Of a stretch of 64,000 nt of DNA, positions 9,012 through 18,362 are shown one piece after another. Position 1 is the first letter of the stretch, and every line of letters starts with the position of its first letter. The notes under the pieces are model-generated. The model made no database searches, was not told the origin of the DNA, and saw nothing but the letters and a program-made list of their open reading frames with translations. Origin of the DNA: Vibrio superstes (GTDB taxonomy: Bacteria; Pseudomonadota; Gammaproteobacteria; Enterobacterales; Vibrionaceae). Location of the stretch: positions 2,021,111 to 2,085,110 of the forward strand of contig NZ_BCUR01000004.1 of the NCBI RefSeq assembly GCF_003569005.1, given 5' to 3'. The position numbers were made by a program, and so were the translations under genes.

Positions 9012-9944
9012 CTAGTCGATATACAGAGCAAATTCATCTGCGCAGTCAACGAGCTGCTCGCGAGTTAGCATGAATACGCCATGACCACCGTTCGCAAATT
9101 CAATCCAAGTGAATGGAATTTGTGGGTACTGTTCTATCATGTGAACCATTGAATTGCCCACTTCACAAATCAGGATCCCATTGTCTGATAAGTAATTAGG
9201 GGCATTGGCAAGGATACGACGCACCAACTTAAGGCCATCAGTACCAGCCGCTAAGCCTAACTCAGGCTCATGCTTAAATTCCTCTGGCAGACTGTTCATG
9301 TCTTCTTCGTCCACGTATGGCGGATTAGTCACAATCAAGTCGTATTTCTCTTTAACCAAATCGCGGAACAAGTCTGAACGAATCGGCGTCACTTGAAGCT
9401 CTAGGCCGTGATCTTGAATATTTTGCTCTGCCACTTCTAACGCATCAGAAGAAATATCAATCGCGTCAACTTCAGCATCAGGGAACGCATGCGCGCACGC
9501 AATGGCAATACAACCACTACCTGTACACATATCCATGATACGAGTTGGCTGGTCAACCAACCATGGCTGGAAATGACTTTCGATCAACTCACCAATTGGC
9601 GAGCGTGGCACCAGTACTCTTTCATCAACAAAGAATTCCATACCGCAGAACCATGCCTTGTTGGTCAAGTAAGCGGTTGGAGTGCGTTCGTTAATACGCT
9701 GAATGACTCGCTCTACTACGCGTAAGCGTTCGCTGCTAGTCAGGCGCGAGTTTAAGACATGCGAAGGCACATCTAGGGGTAGATAGAGTGAAGGCAGGAT
9801 TAATTGTACAGCTTCATCCCACGCATTATCTGTGCCGTGACCATAAAATAGTCCCGCCGCGTTGAATCGACTAACTGTCCAACGAATCATGTCTTGCAGT
9901 GTGTGAAGTTCCGACACTGCTTCATCTACAAAAATCTTATCCAA
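9012..9944 (-). CDS. prmB: 50S ribosomal protein uL3 glutamine methyltransferase PrmB
   Basis: PrmB methylates the side-chain amide of a glutamine in ribosomal protein uL3 (L3), using SAM. The class I methyltransferase core has MDMCTGSGCIAIACA, and the amide-methylating signature TNPPYVDEEDM is the NPPY motif of glutamine methyltransferases. I choose the TTG start at 9944. It gives MDKIFVDEA, the known N terminus of the E. coli enzyme, and exactly 310 residues. A GGAG sits six bases upstream, inside the longer frame that opens with another TTG at 9956. It is divergent from smrB, as in E. coli. Confidence 0.95.
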   Translation of the reverse strand: MDKIFVDEAVSELHTLQDMIRWTVSRFNAAGLFYGHGTDNAWDEAVQLILPSLYLPLDVPSHVLNSRLTSSERLRVVERVIQRINERTPTAYLTNKAWFCGMEFFVDERVLVPRSPIGELIESHFQPWLVDQPTRIMDMCTGSGCIAIACAHAFPDAEVDAIDISSDALEVAEQNIQDHGLELQVTPIRSDLFRDLVKEKYDLIVTNPPYVDEEDMNSLPEEFKHEPELGLAAGTDGLKLVRRILANAPNYLSDNGILICEVGNSMVHMIEQYPQIPFTWIEFANGGHGVFMLTREQLVDCADEFALYID

Positions 9945-10005
9945 AATTTTCTCCAAAAAGCGCTACAATACTGCCCAATCAAAGATAGATCAGAAAACTA
10001 ATCCC

Positions 10006-10536
10006 ATGAACAAATCCGATAAGCCAAGTGATGATGACTTTGCTTTGTTTAAAGAAGCAGTACAGGGCGTAAAAAAGTTGCAACAGGATACCATAATCCA
10101 ACCGCCAAAAAGAGAGACAAAGCAAAAACAACAGCAAAGGTTCAGTAGAGAAGCCAAAGACAACGAATTTTTCTTCTCTGACGAGTTCGAGCCTATGCTC
10201 AGTGATGACGGTCCGACCCGTTATGCGCGAAGCGATGTGTCTAAATACGAAGTGAAGCGATTGCGACGTGGCGTTTACGTACCCGACGTTTATTTAGACA
10301 TGCACGGCATGACTCAACAAGAAGCGAAGCGTGAACTTGGCGCTATGATTGCGCACTGCATCAAAGAAAACGTCCACTGTGCCAGCGTAATGCACGGCAT
10401 TGGCAAGCATATTCTCAAACAGAAGGTTCCATTGTGGCTAGCGCAACACCCTGATGTCATGGCTTATCACCAAGCTCCTCTCGAGTTTGGCGGTGCGGGT
10501 GCGCTGCTGGTATTACTCTCTATTCCGGAAAAATAA
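10006..10536 (+). CDS. smrB: Smr-domain endonuclease SmrB (ribosome-collision rescue)
   Basis: SmrB is recruited to collided ribosomes and cleaves the mRNA between them, allowing rescue. The 176-residue protein has a charged N-terminal extension (the ribosome-binding part in E. coli). The C-terminal Smr domain shows DMHGMTQQEAK near residue 98 and HGIGKHILK near 130. It then shows FGGAGALLVLL at the end. Length and order match E. coli SmrB. It is divergent from prmB. Confidence 0.92.
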   Translation: MNKSDKPSDDDFALFKEAVQGVKKLQQDTIIQPPKRETKQKQQQRFSREAKDNEFFFSDEFEPMLSDDGPTRYARSDVSKYEVKRLRRGVYVPDVYLDMHGMTQQEAKRELGAMIAHCIKENVHCASVMHGIGKHILKQKVPLWLAQHPDVMAYHQAPLEFGGAGALLVLLSIPEK

Positions 10537-10611
10537 TGATCCTTTGTTCCCTCGATCCGTAATCAATGTTGCATGTATCCAAAGCGTTTGGATATTCAAT
10601 AAGACAACACG

Positions 10612-10616
10612 AGGGA
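10612..10616 (+). promoter_or_regulatory. Ribosome-binding site that fixes the fasciclin gene start
   Basis: The purine-rich stretch just upstream of ATG 10623 has a spacing of about 7 bases. It supports that ATG over the longer frame that opens at 10566, whose extra residues do not resemble a signal peptide. Confidence 0.6.
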
Positions 10617-10622
10617 TACGTT

Positions 10623-11120
10623 ATGTTCTCACAACTCGCAAAAAAAGCAGTTTGGTTCGTCGGTTTACTGGCGCTGAGTTTTAATATTTATGCTGGCCAT
10701 CACGGCATGAAAAAAGACATTGTTGATGTGGCTGCAGGCAACGACGATTTTTCAACGCTAGTCGCTGCGGTTCAGGCAGCAGGACTGGTTGATACGCTCA
10801 AAGGCGAGGGCCCGTTCACTGTTTTTGCCCCCACCAATGAAGCGTTTGCCAAATTGCCCGACGGCACAGTGGATATGCTACTAAAACCGGAAAATAAGGA
10901 TAAGCTAGTCGCTATCTTGACCTACCACGTGGTGGCAGGAAAGGTAATGGCTGCAGATGTTGTGAAACTGAGTGAGGCGAAAACAGTACAAGGTGGCACG
11001 GTGATGATCAAAGTAATGGACGGCACAGTAATGGTAGATAATGCCACGGTGACCGCTACTGACATCAAAGCATCGAATGGCGTTATTCACGTTATTGATA
11101 CGGTGATTATGCCTAAATAA
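10623..11120 (+). CDS. Secreted fasciclin (FAS1) domain protein
   Basis: A 165-residue exported protein. A signal peptide (basic MFSQLAKK, then a hydrophobic run ending near NIYA-GHH at about residue 24) precedes one FAS1 domain. The H1 segment contains GPFTVFAPTNEAFAKLP. The middle contains ILTYHVVAGKV, and the H2 segment is the C-terminal NGVIHVIDTVIMPK. FAS1 domains mediate adhesion or surface binding, and bacterial single-domain forms are secreted or periplasmic. A partner cannot be named. The gene is monocistronic and ends at a terminator facing sixA. Confidence 0.9.
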   Translation: MFSQLAKKAVWFVGLLALSFNIYAGHHGMKKDIVDVAAGNDDFSTLVAAVQAAGLVDTLKGEGPFTVFAPTNEAFAKLPDGTVDMLLKPENKDKLVAILTYHVVAGKVMAADVVKLSEAKTVQGGTVMIKVMDGTVMVDNATVTATDIKASNGVIHVIDTVIMPK

Positions 11121-11134
11121 CAAACCACATTGTG

Positions 11135-11163
11135 AAAACGGCGACCATAATGTCGCCGTTTTT
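11135..11163. terminator. Terminator between the fasciclin gene and sixA
   Basis: AAAACGGCGAC / GTCGCCGTTTTT hairpin with a 6-base loop. It has T and A runs on either side and lies between convergent genes. Confidence 0.88.
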
Positions 11164-11187
11164 GTATTTAAATTTGCTGTCTGTAAA

Positions 11188-11652
11188 TTAAGGTGCGATA
11201 TGCCACATCAACTCGCCGTTACTGCTCTCAAGATCAAAGTCTATAGCAGCAAAGCCCGAGGTTGGAAACATGGGCGCACTCATATCATTGACAAATTCAG
11301 CGGTAAGGTAGCCCACTAAAGGCAAATGTGAGACAAGAAGAATAGACTTTGGCTGCTGGGTGTCTGCGATTGCACAAACATATTGATAGACGTCATCGGA
11401 CTGACCATAAGGCGTAATATCCGCACACTCCTCAACCTTTGTCGCCGAGAACTGCTCTTTAATCACATCCCATGTCTGCTGAGCTCGAATATAGGGACTG
11501 ACTAACACGAGATCAAAATGGGATACACCCTGCCCTACCACAGCTTTAGCGACCTCTAATGATTGCTGTTCTCCACGCTGAGTCAGAGTACGTTCTGCAT
11601 CGCTTATGGCAAAGCTTCCCGCCTCTCCATGGCGCATGATAAATACGTTCAT
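11188..11652 (-). CDS. sixA: Phosphohistidine phosphatase SixA
   Basis: SixA is a small histidine-phosphatase-superfamily enzyme that removes phosphate from phosphohistidine, for example on ArcB or the nitrogen PTS protein NPr. The 154-residue protein has the catalytic MRHGEAG at residues 6-12, an arginine in VSPYIRAQQTW and the second catalytic His in LLVSHLPLVG. It is monocistronic and transcribed away from the M16 protease gene; the 204-bp region between them carries both promoters. Confidence 0.93.
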   Translation of the reverse strand: MNVFIMRHGEAGSFAISDAERTLTQRGEQQSLEVAKAVVGQGVSHFDLVLVSPYIRAQQTWDVIKEQFSATKVEECADITPYGQSDDVYQYVCAIADTQQPKSILLVSHLPLVGYLTAEFVNDMSAPMFPTSGFAAIDFDLESSNGELMWHIAP

Positions 11653-11856
11653 TTCTATCCTAAACTTGTGACTACCTCATGAAAGAGTACACCATAACCC
11701 GTAGGGTTATCTCTGATTGAGCTAGCATTTCAATAAAAATTTACTTTTTAGGTTTGCTAGACGTCATTGCTCCGCCATACTTGATATACAAAACAATAGT
11801 TTACCTCGCTAGAGATTAACCTCTTTGGACGTGAGTAACTCAAAGGAGAGCGTTAA

Positions 11857-14634
11857 GTGCATCAAAGCCCGAATGATAAAAACAGCTATCGTCCCTTAAC
11901 CCTAAGCAATCAACTTAAGGTTATCTTGGTTCAGGCCCCCGAAGCACTCCGTTCATCTGCCTCACTTGCGGTAAGAGTAGGACACTTTGATGATCCCGCT
12001 GACCGTGAAGGGCTTGCGCATTACCTCGAGCACATGCTCTTTCTTGGCACTAAGGCTTATCCTAAAGTCGGCGAATTCCAAACGTTCATAAGCCAGCATG
12101 GGGGCAGCAATAATGCTTGGACGGGCACTGAGCACACCTGCTTCTTCTTCGATGTTTCTCCTGACTTCTTTGAGCCGGCTTTATCTCGATTCAGCCAGTT
12201 TTTTATTTCTCCGCTGTTTAACCAAGAAGCCTTAGATAAAGAAAGGCAGGCGGTGAACTCTGAGTACCAGATGAAGATCCATGATGATTCTCGCCGCTTC
12301 TATCAGGTACAAAAAGAGCTAGTTAACCCTGCTCATCCGTTTTCCAAATTCTCTGTGGGGAACGAAGAAACGCTAAGTGACAGAGAAAGTGGTTCAATCA
12401 GAGACGAAATCATTCGTTTTCACGATGAAAAATACTCAGCTGATCTCATGACGGCAGTATTGGTTGGCCCTCAATCCTTAGACGAACTTGAAGAACTAGC
12501 CTCTGGCTTGTTTTCTGATATCCCCAATAAAGACTTTAATGGTAAAACCCTCACCACCCCATTGCTCACCGAGCAAGAGCAGCAACTGTATATCCAGATA
12601 GAACCGGAAAAAGAAGTGCGAAAGCTAAGCCTGTCCTTCTCTTTTCCCAATATGGATAAGCATTACGCCACTAAGCCTCTGTCTTATTTTGCCCACCTTA
12701 TTGGTTATGAAGGGCCGGGAAGCCTGACTTTGGCCCTTAAAAATAAACACTGGGTTACCTCTTTAGCTGCCGGTGGCGGTATCAGTGGCGGCAACTTCCG
12801 AGAATTTACTATCGGCTGTCTGCTCACACCCGAAGGACTTGACCATATTGATGACATCATTGAGATGATCTTTTCCTACATGAAACTGGTGTTTGAACAG
12901 GGCATTGAAGACTGGCGCTATCATGAGAAGCAAGCGGTTTTAGAGTCTGCATTTCGCTTCCAAGAGTCAGTAAAGCCGATGGATCTTGCCAGTTATCTGG
13001 TGATGAACCTACAACACTACCCTATTGAAGAAGTGTTATATGGTGACTACCGCATGAGCGATTTTGACCGTTCACTAATTGAAAGTTTTGTGCCGTATTT
13101 TTGCGTGGAAAACCTCCGCGTTTGGGTGACCGCAAAAGGGCTCGAGTATGACAAAGAAGCGGATTGGTACTTTACCCCTTACTCATCTAAAAAATTAAGT
13201 TCCGAGCAAGTTCAGCTATGGAACAATCCACGCGCTTATGATGAGTTTGCACTGCCGAGTAAAAATCCGTTTATTTGCTACGACTTAGATCCAAAACCAC
13301 TAGAAGAACGCAGAAAGCTACCGACGCTCATTGAAGAGTTGCCTGGTTTAAGGCTTTGGCACCTTCAAGAGCCGGACTTTCGCGTACCCAAGGGATCACT
13401 CTACATCGCCATTGATAGTCCATGCTCAGTTAAAGACCCGCAAAGTATAGTGAAGCTGCGCCTGTGTGTTGAGTTGTTCATGGAGGCTTTGTCTCGCCAG
13501 TCTTATCAGGCCGAGATCGCGGGCATGAGCTACAACATTTATGCCCATCAAGGGGGCTTAACCCTGACTATTTCTGGCTTTAGTGAAAAGCAGCCTCAGT
13601 TATTGAAGATGATCTTAGAAAAGTTTGCCACTCGCAATTTTGAGCAGCAACGCTTTGACACGATTAAAGCTCAGATCCTTCGAAAATGGCGAAATGCCAG
13701 CAAAGATAGACCACTTTCACAGCTGTTCAACCAATTATCGGGGATCTTACAACCCAATAATCCACCAGCAGCTGTACTTGCTGATGCCCTTGAAGAAGTG
13801 ACCATTGAGCAACTTCCGGAATTTGTCTCTATGCTACTGGGCAAACTCTACGTAGAGATGTTTGTATTCGGCGACTGGACTCAACAAGCGGCCCATCAAA
13901 TCTCTGATGAGTTAAAGAATGCATTACGTGTAGAAAACCAAGTATACAAAGAGTCACTGCGCCCTCTAGTGAAGCTAGGCAGTCAAGGGACATTCCAGCG
14001 GGAAGTCAAATGTAATCAAGACGATTCTGCTGTGGCTATTTATCACCAAGGTAAAGACTCTAGCCCCACATCAATTGCCACCTTCACCCTAGCTAATCAT
14101 TTAATGTCGTCGGCATTTTTCAATGAAATCCGCACCAAGCAGCAGCTGGGCTACATGGTGGGAACAGGAAACATGCCACTGAATCGCATTCCCGGAATTG
14201 TCCTCTACGTACAATCCCCCGTAGCTGCCCCTATAGACCTTGTTGCATCAATCGATGAATTCTTGAATGCGTTTTATATGGTGCTGTTAGAGCTCACCGA
14301 AGCACAATGGCAAAACAGTAAGCAAGGGCTACTCAATCAAATAATGGCACCGGACAATAACCTGAGAACCAAAGGCCAACGACTGTGGGTCTCTATTGGC
14401 AATAAAGATAAAGAGTTTAATAACAGAGAGATTGTGGTCGATAAGATTCGAGATCTCACACGCGCAGATATGATTCGCTTTGTTGTTGAACAGCTCAAGC
14501 CAAGAACAGCGAACCGCCTTGTTATGCACACGCAAGGAAACCAACACCACGATGCTCCGCCATTGAAACTCGGTAAAGAAATAGGCTCTATTGAAGAGTT
14601 TCAGCTTATGCCTAAAGATGTGGAGCTTGGCTAG
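11857..14634 (+). CDS. M16 (insulinase/pitrilysin) family zinc metalloprotease
   Basis: A 925-residue four-domain M16A peptidase. The inverted zinc motif HYLEH is at residues 55-59, the third ligand Glu lies in AVNSEYQ near 135, and the second-half substrate arginine/tyrosine region follows in the C-terminal part. E. coli pitrilysin (PtrA) is periplasmic, but this protein has no signal peptide and should be cytoplasmic. The start is GTG with AAAGGAGAG about 6 bases upstream. Its stop codon TAG (14632-14634) lies inside the left inverted repeat of the MITE-like element, so the original C terminus may have been altered by the insertion. The protein ends normally for the family as far as I can judge. 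Confidence 0.88.
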   Translation: MHQSPNDKNSYRPLTLSNQLKVILVQAPEALRSSASLAVRVGHFDDPADREGLAHYLEHMLFLGTKAYPKVGEFQTFISQHGGSNNAWTGTEHTCFFFDVSPDFFEPALSRFSQFFISPLFNQEALDKERQAVNSEYQMKIHDDSRRFYQVQKELVNPAHPFSKFSVGNEETLSDRESGSIRDEIIRFHDEKYSADLMTAVLVGPQSLDELEELASGLFSDIPNKDFNGKTLTTPLLTEQEQQLYIQIEPEKEVRKLSLSFSFPNMDKHYATKPLSYFAHLIGYEGPGSLTLALKNKHWVTSLAAGGGISGGNFREFTIGCLLTPEGLDHIDDIIEMIFSYMKLVFEQGIEDWRYHEKQAVLESAFRFQESVKPMDLASYLVMNLQHYPIEEVLYGDYRMSDFDRSLIESFVPYFCVENLRVWVTAKGLEYDKEADWYFTPYSSKKLSSEQVQLWNNPRAYDEFALPSKNPFICYDLDPKPLEERRKLPTLIEELPGLRLWHLQEPDFRVPKGSLYIAIDSPCSVKDPQSIVKLRLCVELFMEALSRQSYQAEIAGMSYNIYAHQGGLTLTISGFSEKQPQLLKMILEKFATRNFEQQRFDTIKAQILRKWRNASKDRPLSQLFNQLSGILQPNNPPAAVLADALEEVTIEQLPEFVSMLLGKLYVEMFVFGDWTQQAAHQISDELKNALRVENQVYKESLRPLVKLGSQGTFQREVKCNQDDSAVAIYHQGKDSSPTSIATFTLANHLMSSAFFNEIRTKQQLGYMVGTGNMPLNRIPGIVLYVQSPVAAPIDLVASIDEFLNAFYMVLLELTEAQWQNSKQGLLNQIMAPDNNLRTKGQRLWVSIGNKDKEFNNREIVVDKIRDLTRADMIRFVVEQLKPRTANRLVMHTQGNQHHDAPPLKLGKEIGSIEEFQLMPKDVELG

Positions 14635-14900
14635 GGTCTGTTGACCTTTTGCGATTAAATTTTGCTCGACCAGAAGCCATTTAATCAAGGCGAGGGAATT
14701 GCCGCCTAGTCATCTAAGCAAAAGTCGCTCAACGAAGAGTAAATGGCTTCTGGACGAGCCCTTCGGGTAGCGCTTTGTTGGGCATTTCTACCGCGTTAGT
14801 CACTTTTCATGTGGAACCACCACACCTAAAAGCGACTGCCTTGTATTAATACCCAACAAAGCGCTACAAAAATAACCTCAAAAGGTCAACAGACCCTAGC
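14630..14900. mobile_element. MITE-like element, 271 bp, with perfect 21-bp terminal inverted repeats
   Basis: GCTAGGGTCTGTTGACCTTTT (14630-14650) is exactly reverse-complementary to 14880-14900. Two more inverted pairs lie inside: 14664-14683 with 14740-14759 (20 bp, one mismatch, around AGAAGCCATTTA) and 14768-14782 with 14852-14866 (15 bp, perfect, TAGCGCTTTGTTGGG). There is no reading frame for a transposase. The ends CTAG-GGTCTG and CAGACC-CTAG could be a duplicated CTAG target, as in the IS5-type YTAR duplication. That assignment is inference. Most of the 376-bp gap between the protease and the exporter gene is this element. Confidence 0.7.
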
Positions 14901-15010
14901 AACGGATTGAAATAAGGGCAAAAACAGTATCAAAGCTAGGCGCATGTTTTGGCTTTGATACTCTTTATCTGTTACATTCGCGACAGTCTTAATCATCTTT
15001 GTTAGTAGCC

Positions 15011-16174
15011 ATGCCCCAGCAAGAAATGTTCGACAAAATAGTGGAATTTGGAAACACTCTGCATAAGAGTGGATGCCCACCTTATAAGGTAGAAAAATTC
15101 ACTCAACATTATGCGAAACAACATAACGTTCAAGTTATGCTGCAGGCACTACCAACGTCAATTAATTACCAGTTTCCCGAAGACAACAATAAAGTCATTA
15201 TGAAGCGCCTAGCGCCGGCTTCTATCGACCTTAGTCTGCTTGCACAAACCATACAGCGTCTACGAAGACCTAATGGCTCAACCAAGCAAGAGCCTTTTCG
15301 TTACCCTATCTGGGCAGTCGCTTTGGCAAATATGTCCATTCCTCCAGCTTATCTAATGCTTATCGGCAGTACACTTGAGGCCATCATCTGCTCACTCTTT
15401 CTCGGGTTTATGGTTTGGGGTTGTCAGAGGGTACTGCGTGGGCGTCGTACCATCGCGGTTGAATTTATTGCGGCGTTGCTCACGGGCATCTGTGTCGCCG
15501 GGTTAAGTAGCCAAGGACTCCCCATTCCTGTGTATGCATTATGTATCGCCGCGATCGTGCTATTTGTGCCCGGCTTATCCATCGCCAACTCGCTAGAATG
15601 TCTCGCCTTCAACGACCTTGTCTCGGGCACCAGTTTACTGGGACAAAGTGCGCTGACCTTGATAAAGCTCTTTATCGGCATCTTCATGGGCGTTCAGGTG
15701 GGCGAAGCAATATGGGGGATGAGTGACTCCCTAACCTATACCAATGATGTACCAGTATGGATGCATATTGCAGGCTTGCCCCTTATATCTATTGCTATCG
15801 GCATCATATTCAATGCACAACCAAGAGATATGCTACTAGGATTGCCTGTTGCTGTACTTGGCATGTGGGGACCGTATTACCTTGGTTTTGGCAGTGGTTG
15901 GATTGTAGGGACTTGGCTTACAACAGTCATTATTACCCTCTACGGCACATGGATCGCAAAAAAAATGAACCTGACGGGATCCATCTATATCCTGCAAGGC
16001 ATCATTATTCTAGTACCAGGTAGCCGAGTGCTAGTCAGTGCCAGTGAATCCGTGTTTGAGCAATCGATACTGCCGATCCCTAGTATTGGATTGTCAGCAC
16101 TGTTCATGTTCTCCGCGATTATGGCGGGGCAAATTACTGCATATTCTATTTATTCACCGAGGATTGAGAGATAA
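15011..16174 (+). CDS. Threonine/serine exporter family protein (fused YjjP-YjjB, ThrE-like)
   Basis: A 387-residue inner-membrane protein. The N-terminal cytoplasmic part (about residues 1-95, with GCPPYKVE, near the typical ThrE segment) resembles YjjP. About ten membrane segments follow, including FVPGLSIANSLECLAFNDLVSGTS and the C-terminal LVPGSRVLVSASE. E. coli splits this into YjjP and YjjB, which together export succinate; corynebacterial ThrE exports threonine. The substrate here is open. I choose ATG 15011; in-frame TTG 14999 and GTG 15005 are alternatives, and no strong ribosome-binding site separates them. Confidence 0.85.
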   Translation: MPQQEMFDKIVEFGNTLHKSGCPPYKVEKFTQHYAKQHNVQVMLQALPTSINYQFPEDNNKVIMKRLAPASIDLSLLAQTIQRLRRPNGSTKQEPFRYPIWAVALANMSIPPAYLMLIGSTLEAIICSLFLGFMVWGCQRVLRGRRTIAVEFIAALLTGICVAGLSSQGLPIPVYALCIAAIVLFVPGLSIANSLECLAFNDLVSGTSLLGQSALTLIKLFIGIFMGVQVGEAIWGMSDSLTYTNDVPVWMHIAGLPLISIAIGIIFNAQPRDMLLGLPVAVLGMWGPYYLGFGSGWIVGTWLTTVIITLYGTWIAKKMNLTGSIYILQGIIILVPGSRVLVSASESVFEQSILPIPSIGLSALFMFSAIMAGQITAYSIYSPRIER

Positions 16175-16196
16175 AACTAACAGCTAACACAAAAAA

Positions 16197-16223
16197 GCGT
16201 AACCAAGGTTCACTCGGTTACGC
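16197..16223 (-). terminator. Terminator of the fadI-fadJ operon
   Basis: GCGTAACC / GGTTACGC hairpin; on the minus strand it is followed by TTTTTTGTG. It lies just downstream of the fadJ stop and after the convergent exporter gene. Confidence 0.87.
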
Positions 16224-16250
16224 CCAATTTATTCAACAAATCTTGTTCTG

Positions 16251-18362
16251 TCAGCTATAAAACTTCTCTCCAGACTCCAATCTATCCAACAAGCCCTGAC
16301 ACGGCTTAAATCGCTCGCCATATTTAAGCTCAAACTGGTTCATCCTCTCGATCAAGTTCTCCAAACCGTAAGTATCAATAAACCTGAACGGGCCACCTGT
16401 AAATGGCGGGAACCCAATACCAAAGATGGCGCCAATATCGCCGTCTCTTGCGCTCGCAATAATCCCTTCATCAAGACAGCGTACCGCCTCATTTAGCAGT
16501 GGAATAGTGCAGCGAAGGGCAATATCTTCTTCGGAGATACTGCGTGAAGGCGTCAATTTCAATAATCCATACACAGATTTATCGACCTTCTTGTCCTTGC
16601 CTTTGTATTGGTAGAACCCCTTGCCGACTTTTCTTCCCTTGCGACCATCATTGAGCAGGGTATCGAACAGGTCTGGGCCTTGGAATCGCTCACCTAACTC
16701 TTTGACTAAAATAGGCATGATCTTGGCACCAATATCCACGCCAACCTCATCAAGCAAGGTTATTGGACCAACCGGGAAACCAAAGTTAAGCAAGGCATTG
16801 TCAATATGCTCTATTTCTTGCTCTGCCATTAGTACTTGTGCCGCCTCGTTCATATAAGGTGCAAGAATGCGGTTCACATAGAACCCAGCGGTATCTTTAA
16901 CCACAATCGGAGTTTTGCCTTGCTTACGAGCTAGGGCTACCACAGTGGCCACAGTTTCATCTGAGGTTGTTGCATGAGGGATTACTTCAACTAACGGCAT
17001 CTTCTCTGCTGGGCTAAAGTAATGCAGGCCTACGATATTTTCAGGCCTTTGAGCACTTTCGGCTATCTGATGAATAGGCAAAGATGAGGTGTTTGAGGCA
17101 AAGATAGTGCTATCTGAACACTCATTTTCAATCTCTTTCACCATGCTTTGTTTCAACGCAAGGTCTTCAAATACGGCTTCGATGACAACCTGAGCTTTAT
17201 TAAACCCTAAATAGTCCGTTCCGCCACGAAGCTGAGACATTTTAAATTGCAGCTGTGCTTTAGAAAGAATGCGACGCTTGCGCTGCTTGTTTAACAGCTT
17301 GTAGTTGTAACCAAGCGCATTAAGCACGCCATCTTGAGACACATCCTTAAGATTCACTGGTAGCTTGGCTTTAGCCAGTGAAACATGCGCAATCCCCGCT
17401 CCCATCAAACCGCCACCAAGGACACCCACATGCTTAACCTTTGCAGGAACTGCATTACCAAAGTGCTCTTTCTTCATTTCTGTTGTAGCAAAAAACAAAG
17501 AACGCAGCGCCTTAGATTCAGAGGTCATCACTAGCTTGCCAAATTCAAGGGCTTCTTTTTCAAGCCCCTTGGCAAAGCCTTTTTCTAGGCCAAACTGCAT
17601 CACTTCAAGGATTTTGTCAGCAGCGGGATAGTTACCACGCGTCTTTTGCTTGGTTTTCTTTGCGGCTTGGTCAAAAATCACTTTGCGACTCAAGCCAATG
17701 CTGGAAATGAGTTTCTCTTTGGCGGGTGCTTTGCGTTTTGGTTTAGATTTAGCGGCGTAAGTCTTTGCAACGTCCATCAAGATACTCTGAGGAACGCTGG
17801 CATCTACAAGGCCCAACTTCTTTGCCTTCTTCGCTCTTACTTGCTTGCCAGTCAGGATCAAGTCAAGGGAGGCCATAAGGCCAATCAAGCGAGGCAAACG
17901 CTGAGTGCCCCCTGAACCAGGTAACAAACCTAACTGAACCTCGGGCAAGCCCAAGCGAGTAATATCATCATCACTGCACACTCTGTAGTCACACGCTAAC
18001 GCTAGCTCTAATCCACCACCGAGACATGGGCCATGAATGGCTGATACCACAGAGAAAGGAAACTCACCTAATCTTGCAAACATCTGCTGACCAGTCGTTG
18101 CAAGCTCTGTCGCTTGCTGCGCCGTGCCGCATGCATCGAGCATTCGCACATCGGCGCCTGCCACAAAATTATCCGGTTTCAAAGAGTAGACAATCAGGCC
18201 TGTGATCTCTGATTTCTTTGCCTCAAGCTGCCCCAAGATTTCATTCATCTCATCAGCGAATGCCGCTTGCAGGGTGTTCATCTTCTCACCCTGCACGTCA
18301 ATTGATAGCCAAGCTAACTGCTCTGAATCTATGCTTAGATTAAATGTTTTAGTCTCGCTCAT
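16251..18362 (-). CDS. fadJ: Fatty-acid oxidation alpha subunit FadJ
   Basis: A trifunctional beta-oxidation subunit: enoyl-CoA hydratase/isomerase (N-terminal), then L-3-hydroxyacyl-CoA dehydrogenase. It pairs with FadI. The hydratase part shows GPCLGGGLELALACDYRV and LPEVQLGLLPGSGGTQRLPR. The dehydrogenase part shows VGVLGGGLMGAGIAH (about residue 310) and the catalytic His in LHYFSPAEKMPLVEV. I place the start at ATG 18362 (MSETKTFN), giving 703 residues, close to E. coli FadJ. The start overlaps the fadI stop by one base (TAATG), with GGAGGTGG just upstream. Confidence 0.95.
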   Translation of the reverse strand: MSETKTFNLSIDSEQLAWLSIDVQGEKMNTLQAAFADEMNEILGQLEAKKSEITGLIVYSLKPDNFVAGADVRMLDACGTAQQATELATTGQQMFARLGEFPFSVVSAIHGPCLGGGLELALACDYRVCSDDDITRLGLPEVQLGLLPGSGGTQRLPRLIGLMASLDLILTGKQVRAKKAKKLGLVDASVPQSILMDVAKTYAAKSKPKRKAPAKEKLISSIGLSRKVIFDQAAKKTKQKTRGNYPAADKILEVMQFGLEKGFAKGLEKEALEFGKLVMTSESKALRSLFFATTEMKKEHFGNAVPAKVKHVGVLGGGLMGAGIAHVSLAKAKLPVNLKDVSQDGVLNALGYNYKLLNKQRKRRILSKAQLQFKMSQLRGGTDYLGFNKAQVVIEAVFEDLALKQSMVKEIENECSDSTIFASNTSSLPIHQIAESAQRPENIVGLHYFSPAEKMPLVEVIPHATTSDETVATVVALARKQGKTPIVVKDTAGFYVNRILAPYMNEAAQVLMAEQEIEHIDNALLNFGFPVGPITLLDEVGVDIGAKIMPILVKELGERFQGPDLFDTLLNDGRKGRKVGKGFYQYKGKDKKVDKSVYGLLKLTPSRSISEEDIALRCTIPLLNEAVRCLDEGIIASARDGDIGAIFGIGFPPFTGGPFRFIDTYGLENLIERMNQFELKYGERFKPCQGLLDRLESGEKFYS

